From: an uncultured Parasphingopyxis sp.
GTDB taxonomy: Bacteria > Pseudomonadota > Alphaproteobacteria > Sphingomonadales > Sphingomonadaceae
Assembly: GCF_937129435.1 (NCBI RefSeq)
Contig: NZ_CAKZNF010000093.1
Span: 1-64,000 of the forward strand
DNA: 64,000 nucleotides
Direction: 5' to 3'
Within the stretch, counting starts at the first letter, position 1; every line of letters begins with the position of its first letter. The notes below the pieces were generated by a model. That model saw nothing but the letters and a program-made list of their open reading frames with translations, did no database searches and was not told the origin of the DNA. The position numbers and the translations under genes were made by a program. This document shows positions 51,332 to 60,130 of this stretch, in pieces.

Positions 51332-51557
51332 TTTGTCAGAACCTCGCTGACGCGAGGTCGCCGCACCGGCCCGCACCCCCACCCGGCCTCCCACTCAGTG
51401 TATTCTCATGGGAGGCCGGGTGGGGGTGCGGGCCGGTGCGGCGAAATTCCGCTAGGAATTCTCTGACAAATTAAATTCTGGTGCGGCGCTTTGGCGTCAG
51501 CCAAAGTCTGACAATCAAAAACGCGGCGCGCTCGACCGTCAGGTCGAATCCGACAAA
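51332..51557. repeat. Cloverleaf palindromic element, copy 6, with two extra side arms
   Basis: The core copy 51332-51470 has TTTGTCAGA, CCTCGCTGACGCGAGG, central hairpin, GAATTCC-type arm (AATTCCGCTAGGAATT) and TCTGACAAA. Two more right halves follow in tandem: GGTGCGGCG-CTTTGGCGTCAGCCAAAG-TCTGACA (51480-51514) and CGCGGCG-CGCTCGACCGTCAGGTCGA-ATCCGACAAA (51522-51557). Three alternative right arms thus sit side by side. Confidence 0.85.
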
Positions 51558-51564
51558 CCCAATT

Positions 51565-52374
51565 CTACCGCCCCGCGATTTCCTTCACCGTCTTCAGGTA
51601 CGTCCGGCCGATCCGCACTTCGGACCCGTCGTCCATCTCGGCGAACCAGCCGCCCTGGCCGTCATGGCGCAGCTTGGCGATGCGGGCGCGGTTGAGGATC
51701 GAGGAGCGGTGGACGCGGATGAACTGGTCGGGGTTGAGCCGCTCCTCCAGCTTGGTGATCGTCTGGTGCAGCAGATAGCTGCGCTCCCCGACATGCAGCC
51801 GCATATAATCGCGCTCGGCCTCGACCCGGTCGATATCTTCCGCCGCAATCCGCACGACTTCGGAGCGGTGCGGCACCCAGAATTCGTCGGCCCAGGGCGA
51901 TTCCTCTTTTGGCTCCTCGACGGTTTCGCGGATCTGGCCCGCAACCCGCTCGATCGCGCGTTCGAGCCGGTCCTTGCCGACGGGTTTGAGCAGGTAATCG
52001 ATCGCCGCGACGTCGAACGCCTCGACGGCGAACTGGTCGAACGCGGTCACGAAAATTATTGCGGGCGCGAGGTTCATCCCGTCGAGCGCCCGGGCGACCT
52101 CCATCCCGTCCATGCCGGGCATGGCGATATCGAGCAGCAACAGCTCGGGCTGCAGCGCCTCGACGAGCCGCAGCGCGGCCTCGCCATCGGACGCGGTGCC
52201 GATCAGGTCGATACCCTCGACCGACGAACACAGGATCTGCATCCGTTCGATCGCCAGCGGTTCGTCGTCGACCAGCAAGGTGCGCAATGGCTTTGCGGGC
52301 GGCTTCATGGCGTCATCCCCCTGTCCGGCCTTGGCCTTGTCCGGCGCGTCGGCATCGTTGATCAGCCGCACCAT
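51565..52374 (-). CDS. LytTR-family response regulator
   Basis: 269 residues from the ATG at 52374. It overlaps the histidine-kinase stop by one base (TAATG), which is translational coupling. Receiver domain: acidic pair Asp36-Asp37, phosphoacceptor Asp82 in LLLLDIAMPGMDG, and the DYLLKPVG Lys. LytTR DNA-binding domain from about 165 (VVRIAAEDIDRVEAERDYMRLHV, IRVHRSSILNRARI). Members control membrane-potential, virulence or osmotic-response genes; targets are not visible here. Confidence 0.9.
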   Translation of the reverse strand: MVRLINDADAPDKAKAGQGDDAMKPPAKPLRTLLVDDEPLAIERMQILCSSVEGIDLIGTASDGEAALRLVEALQPELLLLDIAMPGMDGMEVARALDGMNLAPAIIFVTAFDQFAVEAFDVAAIDYLLKPVGKDRLERAIERVAGQIRETVEEPKEESPWADEFWVPHRSEVVRIAAEDIDRVEAERDYMRLHVGERSYLLHQTITKLEERLNPDQFIRVHRSSILNRARIAKLRHDGQGGWFAEMDDGSEVRIGRTYLKTVKEIAGR

Positions 52375-53519
52375 TAGCACGTCTCCCTGTTCACCGGCAT
52401 CTCCAATACCACCTGATATCCACCGCCCTCCTGCGGGCCCGCGGTGACGCTGCTGTCCTCGCCGTAACGCGCGTCGAGCCGGTCGCGGACATTGGCAAGG
52501 CCGACGCCGGTGCCGTGCGGCCCGTCGCCCTCGGGCAGCGGATCGCCGTCATCGGCCACCGAGAGGAACAGCTTGCCCCCCTCCTCCCAGGCGCGGATCG
52601 ACAGCGTCACCGGGCGCCGCACGCGCGACACGCCATATTTGATCGCATTCTCGACAAGCGGCTGGAGGATCATGGCCGGAACACAGGCCGATGCGAGGTT
52701 GGTCGGCACAGAAATGTCGATCGTCAGCCGTTCGGGAAAGCGCACCGCTTCGATATCGAGATAGAGCCGCTGCAACTTGATCTCTTCGGCCAGGCTGACA
52801 TCGTCTGCCGGTTCGGCGGTCAGGCTGGTTCGGTAGAAGGTCGACAGGTTGAGGATCATCTGCTCCGCCTCGTCCTTGCGGCCGCGCATGACGAGGCTGG
52901 AAAGCACATTCAGCGTGTTGAACAGGAAATGCGGATTGACCTGGTAGCGGAGCGCGCGGAGCTGCGCGGTCTGCGCTTCCTGCGCGAAGACCGCGGCGCG
53001 GCGTTCGGCGCGGCGAACGACCTGTGCATAGCCCAGCGCCATATAGAGCAGCGTCCAGGCGACGACGACGAAATAGCGCCCCATAACGGCCTCGACATAG
53101 GCCTTGTAGGCGATGGTCGGATCGCGGGCGAGCTCGCGCTCATAGGCCGCTCGCTCTTCGGCCCATTCGGGGCTGGAGATGACGTTCATCGGATCCGCGA
53201 CCTCGAACACGAACATGTTGAACCCGGCGATCGCGGCGGCAACGGGAAGCGCGGCGGCGAAGGCGATCGGGATGCGCCAGCGCAGCGGCTTGTTCGCGAA
53301 CAGTTCGAGGAACAGGAACAGCAGGAAGGTCACGCCGATCGCGAACAGCGTGACGACGACGCGGTAGATCAGCAGCTCGATCTGCCCGCTCGGCAGCATC
53401 AGCGCCGAACGGCCGGTGATGATGAAGAAGTAGAAGGCCCAGAGCCCGGCGATCGAAACGAAGCCCAGCCGCTTCGTCACGCCCATGCTGCGCCGGGAAT
53501 CCATAAAATATTCGTCCAT
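52374..53519 (-). CDS. LytS/YehU-like sensor histidine kinase
   Basis: 381 residues. Four N-terminal membrane helices (about 20-36, 50-74, 84-105, 149-167), then a HisKA_7TM/HATPase_c-type kinase: QLRALRYQVNPHFLFNTLNVLSSL with phosphorylatable His197, NAIKYG-type N-box, and GVGLANVRDRL (G-box). It partners with the overlapping LytTR regulator. A periplasmic input domain is short, so the signal is likely sensed in or at the membrane. Confidence 0.9.
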   Translation of the reverse strand: MDEYFMDSRRSMGVTKRLGFVSIAGLWAFYFFIITGRSALMLPSGQIELLIYRVVVTLFAIGVTFLLFLFLELFANKPLRWRIPIAFAAALPVAAAIAGFNMFVFEVADPMNVISSPEWAEERAAYERELARDPTIAYKAYVEAVMGRYFVVVAWTLLYMALGYAQVVRRAERRAAVFAQEAQTAQLRALRYQVNPHFLFNTLNVLSSLVMRGRKDEAEQMILNLSTFYRTSLTAEPADDVSLAEEIKLQRLYLDIEAVRFPERLTIDISVPTNLASACVPAMILQPLVENAIKYGVSRVRRPVTLSIRAWEEGGKLFLSVADDGDPLPEGDGPHGTGVGLANVRDRLDARYGEDSSVTAGPQEGGGYQVVLEMPVNRETC

Positions 53520-53670
53520 GGGGGCCTTTTAGCGGATTTTTGCGTTTCGTCGCGGGGGACGAACGCCCTGTGTCGAACGAACGACTTGTTTTGTCGATGG
53601 CTGCTGCACCGGCGCAGGAACGAAGCGCGGCGTCATGGGTTGGTCGGGTGAGAAGCCAAGGAGTCGTGCC

Positions 53671-53898
53671 ATGAGCTGCGAACAGATTGTCGGCGAAAAC
53701 AAGATGGAAAAAATGTCCGTTGCCCCGCCGGACCCGGAAGATACCGGGAAAACGAAGAAGGAAAAGCGTGAGAGCGAGGAGCTGGACGAGGGGCTGGAAG
53801 AGACCTTCCCAGCCTCCGATCCGCCCGCGAACACCCAGCCGGGCCATGGCGAGCCCATGCCCTCTTCCGGATATGACGAAAAGGACGGCAAGGACTGA
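53671..53898 (+). CDS. Small acidic hydrophilic protein with ETFPASDPP motif
   Basis: 75 residues from the ATG at 53671 (AAGGAG in front). Highly charged and probably disordered, with EELDEGLEETFPASDPPANTQPG. The E-x-FPASDP motif recurs in small alphaproteobacterial proteins of unknown role, often stress-linked (general knowledge). It is divergent from the histidine kinase. Confidence 0.75.
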   Translation: MSCEQIVGENKMEKMSVAPPDPEDTGKTKKEKRESEELDEGLEETFPASDPPANTQPGHGEPMPSSGYDEKDGKD

Positions 53899-53954
53899 CC
53901 GTGCCCTGCGCCATTGCTTTATTGCAACAGCGCGCCGCCAATCCACATAAAATT

Positions 53955-54036
53955 GTGCAATTCAGTTGCACTGCAGCAATATAATCGATTCTAATCGGCC
54001 AAAGCGTTGATGGTTAACGCTCCGTCAACGCTTTGG
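53955..54036. promoter_or_regulatory. Two perfect dyads upstream of a hypothetical gene
   Basis: GTGCAA-TTCAG-TTGCAC (53955-53971) and CCAAAGCGTTGA-N14-TCAACGCTTTGG (53999-54036) are perfect inverted repeats in an unusually AT-rich stretch, 45-125 bases ahead of the ATG at 54081. They are candidates for repressor or activator sites, or for a terminator of the small gene upstream; no U-run follows. Confidence 0.45.
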
Positions 54037-54080
54037 GGCGCATAAGCGGCCTATGGATCAACAACGGACCGGAGGGTTCG

Positions 54081-54632
54081 ATGGCTGCGACGAAAAAACC
54101 CAATCATGGCGCGCTGGCACTGGCGGAAATGAAGGAATTCGCCGGTTTCGAAGCATCGACGCAGCGTTACGTCCGCCGATCGCTCGATGTCGGGCTGGGC
54201 CGCAAGGACGCGGTGGGCCTGTGGTCACGCGATCTCGTCGAAGCCGCCAGCATCCGGGCACAGAGCCGGATCTACCGGCGCCTCGATACGATCCGTGGCC
54301 ATATTCCCGACGATAGCGGTCTCGACGCCGTCGAGCCGTTTTTCGGCCCGCTGGTGACGATCTCGGCCTTCGATCTCGGCCAGGACCGGCTGCCGCATTT
54401 CCCCTCCTACCGGTTTCTCTACGAGCGCCTGCTCGGTGCGGAAATCCGGCCCTGGCTGCCGGGCGCCTTCTGCGCCGCGGCCTCGCTTCCGCATATCCAT
54501 CCCGACCGGCGCAAGGATCTGCTGCAATCGATCAGCGAAGCGGCGGCGACGGCGCCGGGCTGGTCGAGCCGCGCACCGACCTTCTATCCCGACTGGGTGG
54601 AGAAGGTGCCCGAAAGCGCCCTGCCGAACTAG
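54081..54632 (+). CDS. Hypothetical protein, helical
   Basis: 183 residues from the ATG at 54081 with GGAGGG in front; an earlier in-frame start is unlikely. Predominantly helical with EFAGFEASTQRYVRRSLDVGLGRKDAVGLWSRDLVEAA and a Pro/Trp-rich C-terminal half (LPGAFCAAASLPHIHPDRR, TFYPDWVEKVPES). No signal or membrane segment; cytoplasmic. Family not recognised. Control by the upstream dyads is likely. Confidence 0.7.
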   Translation: MAATKKPNHGALALAEMKEFAGFEASTQRYVRRSLDVGLGRKDAVGLWSRDLVEAASIRAQSRIYRRLDTIRGHIPDDSGLDAVEPFFGPLVTISAFDLGQDRLPHFPSYRFLYERLLGAEIRPWLPGAFCAAASLPHIHPDRRKDLLQSISEAAATAPGWSSRAPTFYPDWVEKVPESALPN

Positions 54633-54727
54633 GCGCGCGCCGGCCCGAACGCCATTCCGATTGAAATCGACCCGCCTTTGGGTGTATCGTTCTGCCGCCT
54701 TTGAGAAATTCTGGCGGGAGTAACGAC

Positions 54728-55174
54728 ATGATCAAATTTGGTATCGCAGCCGGTATTGCCCTGCTGGCCGCCGCCCCGGCCGCCGCGGGCGGCATCGCTG
54801 TCTGCACGGGTTCGACCGAAGACCGCAACGGGATGACCGATTTCAGCGCCTACACGCTGGCGCAATCGGGCGATGCGACGATCGACCGGCGCGCCCTTGA
54901 AACCGAAGCGGAGCGCAATTTCCGCTCGAACTACGCAGAAAACCAGCGCATTCGCTGCCGCGGCTATAATGGCAACGGCCATTATGTCGTCGTCCGGGCG
55001 GCGCAGGGCCTGAACGGCCGGGTGCTGCAACTGATCGGCTTCGGCTTCGGCGCGACGCGCGAAGAGGCGCTGTCGAACAGCCGCGAATCGCTCGACGACT
55101 ATCCGGGCTATCACATGTTCATCGGCCGCGGCGGCGAGCTCGAAGTGCTCGAAGAGGGCACGGTCGCCAGCTAA
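54728..55174 (+). CDS. Exported hypothetical protein
   Basis: 148 residues: signal peptide to about AAAGG (MIKFGIAAGIALLAAAPAAAGG), mature domain with Cys in AVCTGS and IRCRGYNG. GHYVVVRAAQ and a repeated Gly-Phe stretch (IGFGFGATREEALSNSRESL) suggest a small beta/alpha fold. GGGAG precedes the ATG at 54728. Function unknown; the periplasm is likely. Confidence 0.75.
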   Translation: MIKFGIAAGIALLAAAPAAAGGIAVCTGSTEDRNGMTDFSAYTLAQSGDATIDRRALETEAERNFRSNYAENQRIRCRGYNGNGHYVVVRAAQGLNGRVLQLIGFGFGATREEALSNSRESLDDYPGYHMFIGRGGELEVLEEGTVAS

Positions 55175-55244
55175 GGCCCGCGCTTCGGCGCATCAGCGAT
55201 AACAGGGCTCGTCCGGCTGCCTGCCGGGCGGGCCCTTTTCGTTG

Positions 55245-55976
55245 CTAGCGGCAGACGCCGCCGCTTATCGCGCCGCGCCGGGCCATATCGAGATGGAAGT
55301 GATCGGCATGGGCGGCGTTATAGTCGGGCGACAGCACGGTGGCGAAGAGATCGCAGGCACCGTCGCGAACGTCGCGGAGAAAGGCTTGCTCGTCCGCCTC
55401 GCCGTTCCAGCCGGAAACGACCGAGACCCTGCGCCCGTCTTCCGTGACGAAGGCGGCGATGTCGAGCGCGTCGGCGGTGGCATGTTCGGACCAGCGCCCG
55501 GTCTCGGCGCCATACATCCGGCGGCAGCTATAGCCGCCATAATGTTCGATGCGGGCGACCGGCGATCCGAGATGTTCGATCGCGGCGGGTTGCAAACTAT
55601 GCCATTCCCAAAGCGACAGCGCCGCAACCACCGGGCAGCTGATCGTAACGTCCGTCGGGGCGAGCACGACCTGCTGCGGCCCCGATGCAGCGGTCGGGCG
55701 CGTCGCGTCGGAATAACTGCAGTTCGGCCCGGAATCGCGTGGCGGCAAGGCTTCATAGGCTATCCCCGCATCGTCGAGCAGGTTGCGGCATAACGGCGTA
55801 TCGCCGGTCAGCCGGGAAAGCTTTCGGCCCGTAAAGGCACCCACCGGGTCGGCAAGATCGAGCTGGGTCCAGGGCAGGTCTTCGGGATTGGATCGCGCCC
55901 AGAGAAGCGCCATCGCGATGGCGGCGAGAATGATCGCGGCTACCGCCAGACCTTTGACGATATTCAGCGTGCACAT
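55245..55976 (-). CDS. Extensin-like family exported protein
   Basis: 243 residues with one N-terminal membrane helix (about 7-26) and an extensin-C/peptidase M15-like domain: CRRMYG and SEHATADALDI (metal His/Asp) and HADHFHLDMA (His, Asp) near the end. Four or more Cys may form disulfides. The domain resembles DD-carboxypeptidase-type zinc enzymes, so cell-wall remodelling is plausible but unproven. ATG at 55976. It is divergent from manA. Confidence 0.85.
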   Translation of the reverse strand: MCTLNIVKGLAVAAIILAAIAMALLWARSNPEDLPWTQLDLADPVGAFTGRKLSRLTGDTPLCRNLLDDAGIAYEALPPRDSGPNCSYSDATRPTAASGPQQVVLAPTDVTISCPVVAALSLWEWHSLQPAAIEHLGSPVARIEHYGGYSCRRMYGAETGRWSEHATADALDIAAFVTEDGRRVSVVSGWNGEADEQAFLRDVRDGACDLFATVLSPDYNAAHADHFHLDMARRGAISGGVCR

Positions 55977-56063
55977 GGATTGTCACGATATTTTTGCATA
56001 TCAGGGCCATAACGCATGGTGGCGGCAAACGTCCCGCCAAAGCGAGAAGCCGGAAGGATCGTC

Positions 56064-56900
56064 ATGCCCGCCACGCGCCTTGCGACGCGTACCGTCGAAA
56101 AAGTCTGGGGCCGGTACAAGCTCGGTCTCGGCTTCGGCGACGCGCCCGAGGGCGGCGAACCGGTCGGCGAGATCTGGTTCGAGGGCGGTGAGGGCGTTCC
56201 CGATACGCTGCTCGTCAAATATCTGTTCACGAGCGAGAAGCTCTCCGTCCAATGCCATCCCGACGACGCGACGGCGCAGGCGCGCGGCCATCGCAGCGGC
56301 AAGGAGGAATGCTGGCTGATCCTCGATACAGAACCCGGCGCAACAATCGGCATCGGGCTGAAGGAGCGTGTTTCGCCCGAAGAACTGCGCGCGGCGGCGC
56401 TCGACGGGTCGGTCGAGAATATGCTCGACTGGAAGCAGGTGGCGCCGGGCGACATCTTCTACCTGCAGGCCGGGACGATCCATGCCATCGGCGCGGGCGT
56501 GACGCTGCTGGAGGTGCAACAGAATGTCGACCTCACCTACCGGCTCTACGATTATGGCCGCCCGCGCGAACTCCATCTCGACGAAGCGATGGGCGTCGCC
56601 GAGCCCGCACCGTGGGCGGCGCCGGACTGTCCCGGCGCGCCGGAGCCGGGACGCGAGATCCTCGCCGCCGGGCGCAAATTCGTGCTCGAACGGTGGAACG
56701 GCGCGGTTTCCGGCACCCTGGCGCCCGTGCCGGGCCGGCCGCTCTGGCTGATCCTGCGCGACGGCACAACGTTATTGGGCGGAGAACGGCTCACGCCCGG
56801 CGAGGTCTGGGTGTGCGATGAGTCGGCACCGCTCGCACACGATGGCGACATGCTGGTTGCCTATGCGGGCAGCGACGTCGCCGAAACGCTGATCGCCTAG
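56064..56900 (+). CDS. manA: Mannose-6-phosphate isomerase, class I type
   Basis: 278 residues from the ATG at 56064 (GGAAGG in front). Zn ligands are in place: QCHPDD (Gln, His), SGKEECW (Glu) and AGTIHAIG (His). Interconverts fructose-6-P and mannose-6-P, feeding GDP-mannose and exopolysaccharide. The core cupin domains are present, without the longer helical insert of enterobacterial ManA. Its stop overlaps the converging gene by four bases. Confidence 0.85.
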   Translation: MPATRLATRTVEKVWGRYKLGLGFGDAPEGGEPVGEIWFEGGEGVPDTLLVKYLFTSEKLSVQCHPDDATAQARGHRSGKEECWLILDTEPGATIGIGLKERVSPEELRAAALDGSVENMLDWKQVAPGDIFYLQAGTIHAIGAGVTLLEVQQNVDLTYRLYDYGRPRELHLDEAMGVAEPAPWAAPDCPGAPEPGREILAAGRKFVLERWNGAVSGTLAPVPGRPLWLILRDGTTLLGGERLTPGEVWVCDESAPLAHDGDMLVAYAGSDVAETLIA

Positions 56901-57502
56901 TCGCGCGCGTCGAGTATGGCGCGGACGCGGTCGCGCAGCTCCTCCGGAACCGCCGTGCCGATCAGCGCATCGCTGTCCTCCGGATCGCGAATCGCGATAT
57001 CGCGCGCGAGCCGGTCGCCGAGCCCCGCGGCGCGCATCGCGACATAGCGGCGGGCGGTCTCGGCGGGCGTGCCGAAGATCGGCGCCGAGCTCTGCGCCAG
57101 CCGGCTGCTCGCATCGCCGCACAGGAAATCGACGATCGCTGCATCGCCGGCCGAATTGCTGGCGCGCGTAAAGCTGATCGGGGGCGCGGCCTGCCCGCTG
57201 GGCAGGGGCACCTGGCGCCCCGCTTCGTCGAGCAGGTCGGTGATCCGCGCCGTCGCTTCTCCCGCCGCACAACGCGCCTCGGTCGTCGCGCGCGCAGCAC
57301 CGCCGAACTGCCCGTCTCCGTAAAAGAACAGCACCATCGGCCAGCGCCCGGCCCCGGCGAGCGCCGGCTCGTAGGAAGCGAAAGCGACGCCGTCCTCCTC
57401 GGCGTACACAAGATAGGTGCCGCGCGGCGTTCCCGCCTCTTGCGCGACGGCGGTGGCGGGGATTGTCGACGCCGCGACGAGCGCGGCCATACGCAAGGTC
57501 AT
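56897..57502 (-). CDS. Exported hypothetical protein
   Basis: 201 residues from the ATG at 57502 (AAAGGAA in front); an upstream in-frame start is less likely. Signal peptide to about AVAQE. The mature part has two Cys (ARCAAG, FLCGDAS), one in each half, and repeated ARDIAIRDPEDSD-type acidic segments. Family not recognised. It converges on manA. Confidence 0.75.
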   Translation of the reverse strand: MTLRMAALVAASTIPATAVAQEAGTPRGTYLVYAEEDGVAFASYEPALAGAGRWPMVLFFYGDGQFGGAARATTEARCAAGEATARITDLLDEAGRQVPLPSGQAAPPISFTRASNSAGDAAIVDFLCGDASSRLAQSSAPIFGTPAETARRYVAMRAAGLGDRLARDIAIRDPEDSDALIGTAVPEELRDRVRAILDARD

Positions 57503-57576
57503 GCAAATTCCTTTCGCCCGCCGCCATCCGGCCGGCGGCATGAATTGCCGATGAAGGGCAAAGCTGGCCGGGCCGG

Positions 57577-58359
57577 TCAGGCGCGGCGCTCATTGCCGAG
57601 CGGCTGACCCGTCACGGGATAACCCGCATCGTCCGGAATGCAGATCCAGCGTTCGCCGTCGCGCTCTTCGGTCCAGGGGGTGATCATCCGGACCGGGATC
57701 GATTCGGCATGTGCACGGGCGGTCGCGAAATCGCTCCATTGCGCGAGCCGCTCCAGATTGCGGTGCGTGGGGAAGATGATCGAACATTTGCCGGCCTCCG
57801 CCTCGTCGATCACTTGCTGCGCCGCCGCCCAGCGGCTCGATACGCTTTCGCCGCCATCGGCCTGATGCGCGTCGCGTTCGGGCGCGCGGGCGATGAAGAA
57901 CCAGGTGTCGAAGGTCCGCTCCTGCCGGAAATTCGGCTTCCACCGTGCCCAGGGGGTCATCACCGAAAGGTCGAGCCGGTGCCCCGCCGTCGCCAGCATC
58001 GCGCCGAAATCGCCTTCCTCATGCAATCCTTCGCGCATCTGCGCCGCGCCGATCTCGTCGGGCATCGGATCGAAACCGACGGCGACGCCCGTTTCTTCCA
58101 GCGTCTCGCGAATCGCAGCGACCCGGCCGGCCGTCTCGAGCTTGTCGTCCGGCGCTCCCCGAACCAGCGCCTCGTTGGCGGCCAGCGCATGATCGCCTTC
58201 GTCGATCCGCCCACCCGGGAAGACCATCGCGCCCCCGGCGAACGCCATTTTCGCGGCGCGCTCGACCATCAGGACTTCGGGCGGCCCGTCCGCGCTGTCG
58301 CGCATCAGCACCAATGTGGCGGCGGGGATGCCCGCCTTGTCTTCGACTTCTTCCAACAT
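57577..58359 (-). CDS. Nudix hydrolase
   Basis: 260 residues from the ATG at 58359; the earlier in-frame start runs back into the tRNA-Leu gene and is rejected. MVFPGGRIDEGD begins the Nudix box and, after an insert, AAIRETLEETGV completes it (REx2EExG). A C-terminal region of about 120 residues follows (NUDT19-like). Hydrolyses a nucleoside diphosphate linked to another moiety; substrate unknown. Confidence 0.85.
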   Translation of the reverse strand: MLEEVEDKAGIPAATLVLMRDSADGPPEVLMVERAAKMAFAGGAMVFPGGRIDEGDHALAANEALVRGAPDDKLETAGRVAAIRETLEETGVAVGFDPMPDEIGAAQMREGLHEEGDFGAMLATAGHRLDLSVMTPWARWKPNFRQERTFDTWFFIARAPERDAHQADGGESVSSRWAAAQQVIDEAEAGKCSIIFPTHRNLERLAQWSDFATARAHAESIPVRMITPWTEERDGERWICIPDDAGYPVTGQPLGNERRA

Positions 58360-58531
58360 GCCGGCCTTGCTACACCGATGATCGGACACCGCAAGGGAGG
58401 ACGCCGCTTCCACCGCGAGTTCGGCCCTTCGGAGCCGAGCCGCGCAAGGCCATTGCGCCCCCCTGTAGCCTTTGCTAGAGGCACGCGCCTGCCGAAGGCC
58501 GGACCCCGCGTCCGCGCCCCTCCCGGACTGT

Positions 58532-58618
58532 GCGGTCGTGGCGGAATTGGTAGACGCGCAACGTTGAGGTCGTTGTGGGCGAAAGCCCGTGGAAGTTCGA
58601 GTCTTCTCGACCGCACCA
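58532..58618 (+). tRNA. tRNA-Leu (GAG)
   Basis: An 87-base cloverleaf starting GCGGTCG and ending CGACCGC-A-CCA. Anticodon stem CAACG/CGTTG encloses the loop TTGAGGT with anticodon GAG. The long variable arm (GGGCGAAAGCCC) is typical of Leu. T-arm GTTCGAGTC. Confidence 0.95.
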
Positions 58619-58750
58619 AAGATGTCCGGGCAGGCGTCCATATTCTAACCTATTGATATAAAATCGTTATTTGTGACGTCATGGCTGCACGCTTGACAGC
58701 GCGCGGCCAGCGGTTTCTGACATCGGCAAATCCGAAAGAGGACGTGTCCG

Positions 58751-59896
58751 ATGATGAATTCCCCGATCTGCGAGATGCTGGACATCGAATTCCCGCTGCT
58801 CGCCTTTTCGCATTGCCGCGATGTCGTCGCCGCTGTTTCGAAGGCGGGCGGCATGGGCGTGTTCGGCGCGGTCAACCTTTCGCCCGACCGGCTGCGCGAA
58901 GAACTCGACTGGATCGACAAGAATTGCGGCGGCAAGCCCTATGGTATCGACCTGATCGTACCGAACAAGTTCGAGGGCAAGGGGGAGAAGCGGACGGCGT
59001 CCGACATCGCCGCGGCCTTGCCCGAACAGCACAAGGCCTTCGCCGCGCATATCCTTGAGGATCACGATGTCGACGCCTCGGGGCTCGACGAATCGCGCGG
59101 GATTTCGTCGAACTTCGCCAATAACATGCAGGCGGAAGGCGCGGCGAGCAGCCTCGAGGCGGCGTTCGAATATCCGATCAAGCTCGTCGCCAACGCACTC
59201 GGCGTTCCGCCGCCCATCATGCTCGAACTCGGCAAGAAGCACGGCGTACCCGTCGCCGCGCTGGTCGGCGCGAAGGAGCATGCGATCGCGCAGGTCCATG
59301 CCGGGGTCGATATTCTCGTCGTCGCCGGCGGCGAGGCGGGCGGCCATTGCGGCGAGGTCTCGACAATGGTGCTCGTGCCCGAGATCGCGCGCGGGCTCGA
59401 AGCGATCGGCGCCGATACGCCGATTCTCGCGGCCGGCGGGATCACGACCGGTGAGCAGATGGCCGCCGCGATGGCGATGGGCGCGGCCGGCGCCTGGTGC
59501 GGGTCGGTCTGGCTGACCACGGCCGAGGCCGAAACCAATCCGGTGGTGAAGGAGAAGATGCTGGCCGCGACCTCGCGCGATACGGTGCGTTCGCGTTCGC
59601 GCACCGGCAAGCCCTCGCGCCAGCTCCGCTCGCCCTGGACCGATGCCTGGGAGGCCGAAGATGCGCCGAAGCCGCTGCCGATGCCGCTGCAATCGCTGAT
59701 TTCCGAGCCCGCGCTGCGGCAGATCGACAAGCTGAGCCAGGGCGGACATGAGGGCGCAAAGAGCCTCGCCACCTATTGGGTGGGGCAGGGCGTGGGGCTG
59801 ATGAACCAGAGCATGTCGGCCGGCGACGTCGTCCAGCAATTCAAAGAAGAGTTTGCGGCGGCTTACGAGCGGCTGGCGGGCGCAATCGGCGGGTAA
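58751..59896 (+). CDS. Nitronate monooxygenase / 2-nitropropane dioxygenase-like flavoprotein
   Basis: 381 residues. A TIM-barrel FMN enzyme: PLLAFSHCRDVVAAVSKAGGMGVFG, DILVVAGGEAGGHCG, PILAAGGITTGEQMAAAMAMGAAGAWCGS are the characteristic blocks. It oxidises nitronates or related substrates (or acts as an enoyl reductase-like enzyme). ATG at 58751 (two adjacent Met). It stands alone after tRNA-Leu. Confidence 0.85.
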   Translation: MMNSPICEMLDIEFPLLAFSHCRDVVAAVSKAGGMGVFGAVNLSPDRLREELDWIDKNCGGKPYGIDLIVPNKFEGKGEKRTASDIAAALPEQHKAFAAHILEDHDVDASGLDESRGISSNFANNMQAEGAASSLEAAFEYPIKLVANALGVPPPIMLELGKKHGVPVAALVGAKEHAIAQVHAGVDILVVAGGEAGGHCGEVSTMVLVPEIARGLEAIGADTPILAAGGITTGEQMAAAMAMGAAGAWCGSVWLTTAEAETNPVVKEKMLAATSRDTVRSRSRTGKPSRQLRSPWTDAWEAEDAPKPLPMPLQSLISEPALRQIDKLSQGGHEGAKSLATYWVGQGVGLMNQSMSAGDVVQQFKEEFAAAYERLAGAIGG

Positions 59897-59915
59897 CTGG
59901 GGTTTTTGAACAGTC

Positions 59916-59949
59916 AAAAAGTTGCGCCAAGTCGTCTGGCGCAACTTTT
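59916..59949 (+). terminator. Intrinsic terminator after the nitronate monooxygenase gene
   Basis: GTTGCGCCA and TGGCGCAAC form a 9-bp stem extended by AAAA/TTTT, with a 7-base loop. The run of T follows on the plus strand. Confidence 0.8.
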
Positions 59950-60130
59950 CATAGTCAGGACCTCGCTGTCGCGAGATCGCCTCACCAGCCCGCACCCCCA
60001 CCCGGCCTCCCATTCAGGATACGCTCGTGGGAGGCCGGGTGGGGGTGCGGGCTGGTGCGGCGCTTTGGCGCTAGCCAAAGTCTGACAAACAATTCCGGTG
60101 CGGCGAATTCCCGCTAGGGAATTTCTGACA
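59949..60130. repeat. Cloverleaf palindromic element, copy 7, with one extra arm
   Basis: The left end is ATAGTCAGG, then CCTCGCTGTCGCGAGA, central hairpin, GGTGCGGCG, side hairpin CTTTGGCGCTAGCCAAAG and TCTGACAAA (60081-60089). Then an extra half follows: GGTGCGGCG-AATTCCCGCTAGGGAATT-TCTGACA (60097-60130). The extra arm overlaps the 3' end of the usher gene. Confidence 0.85.
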
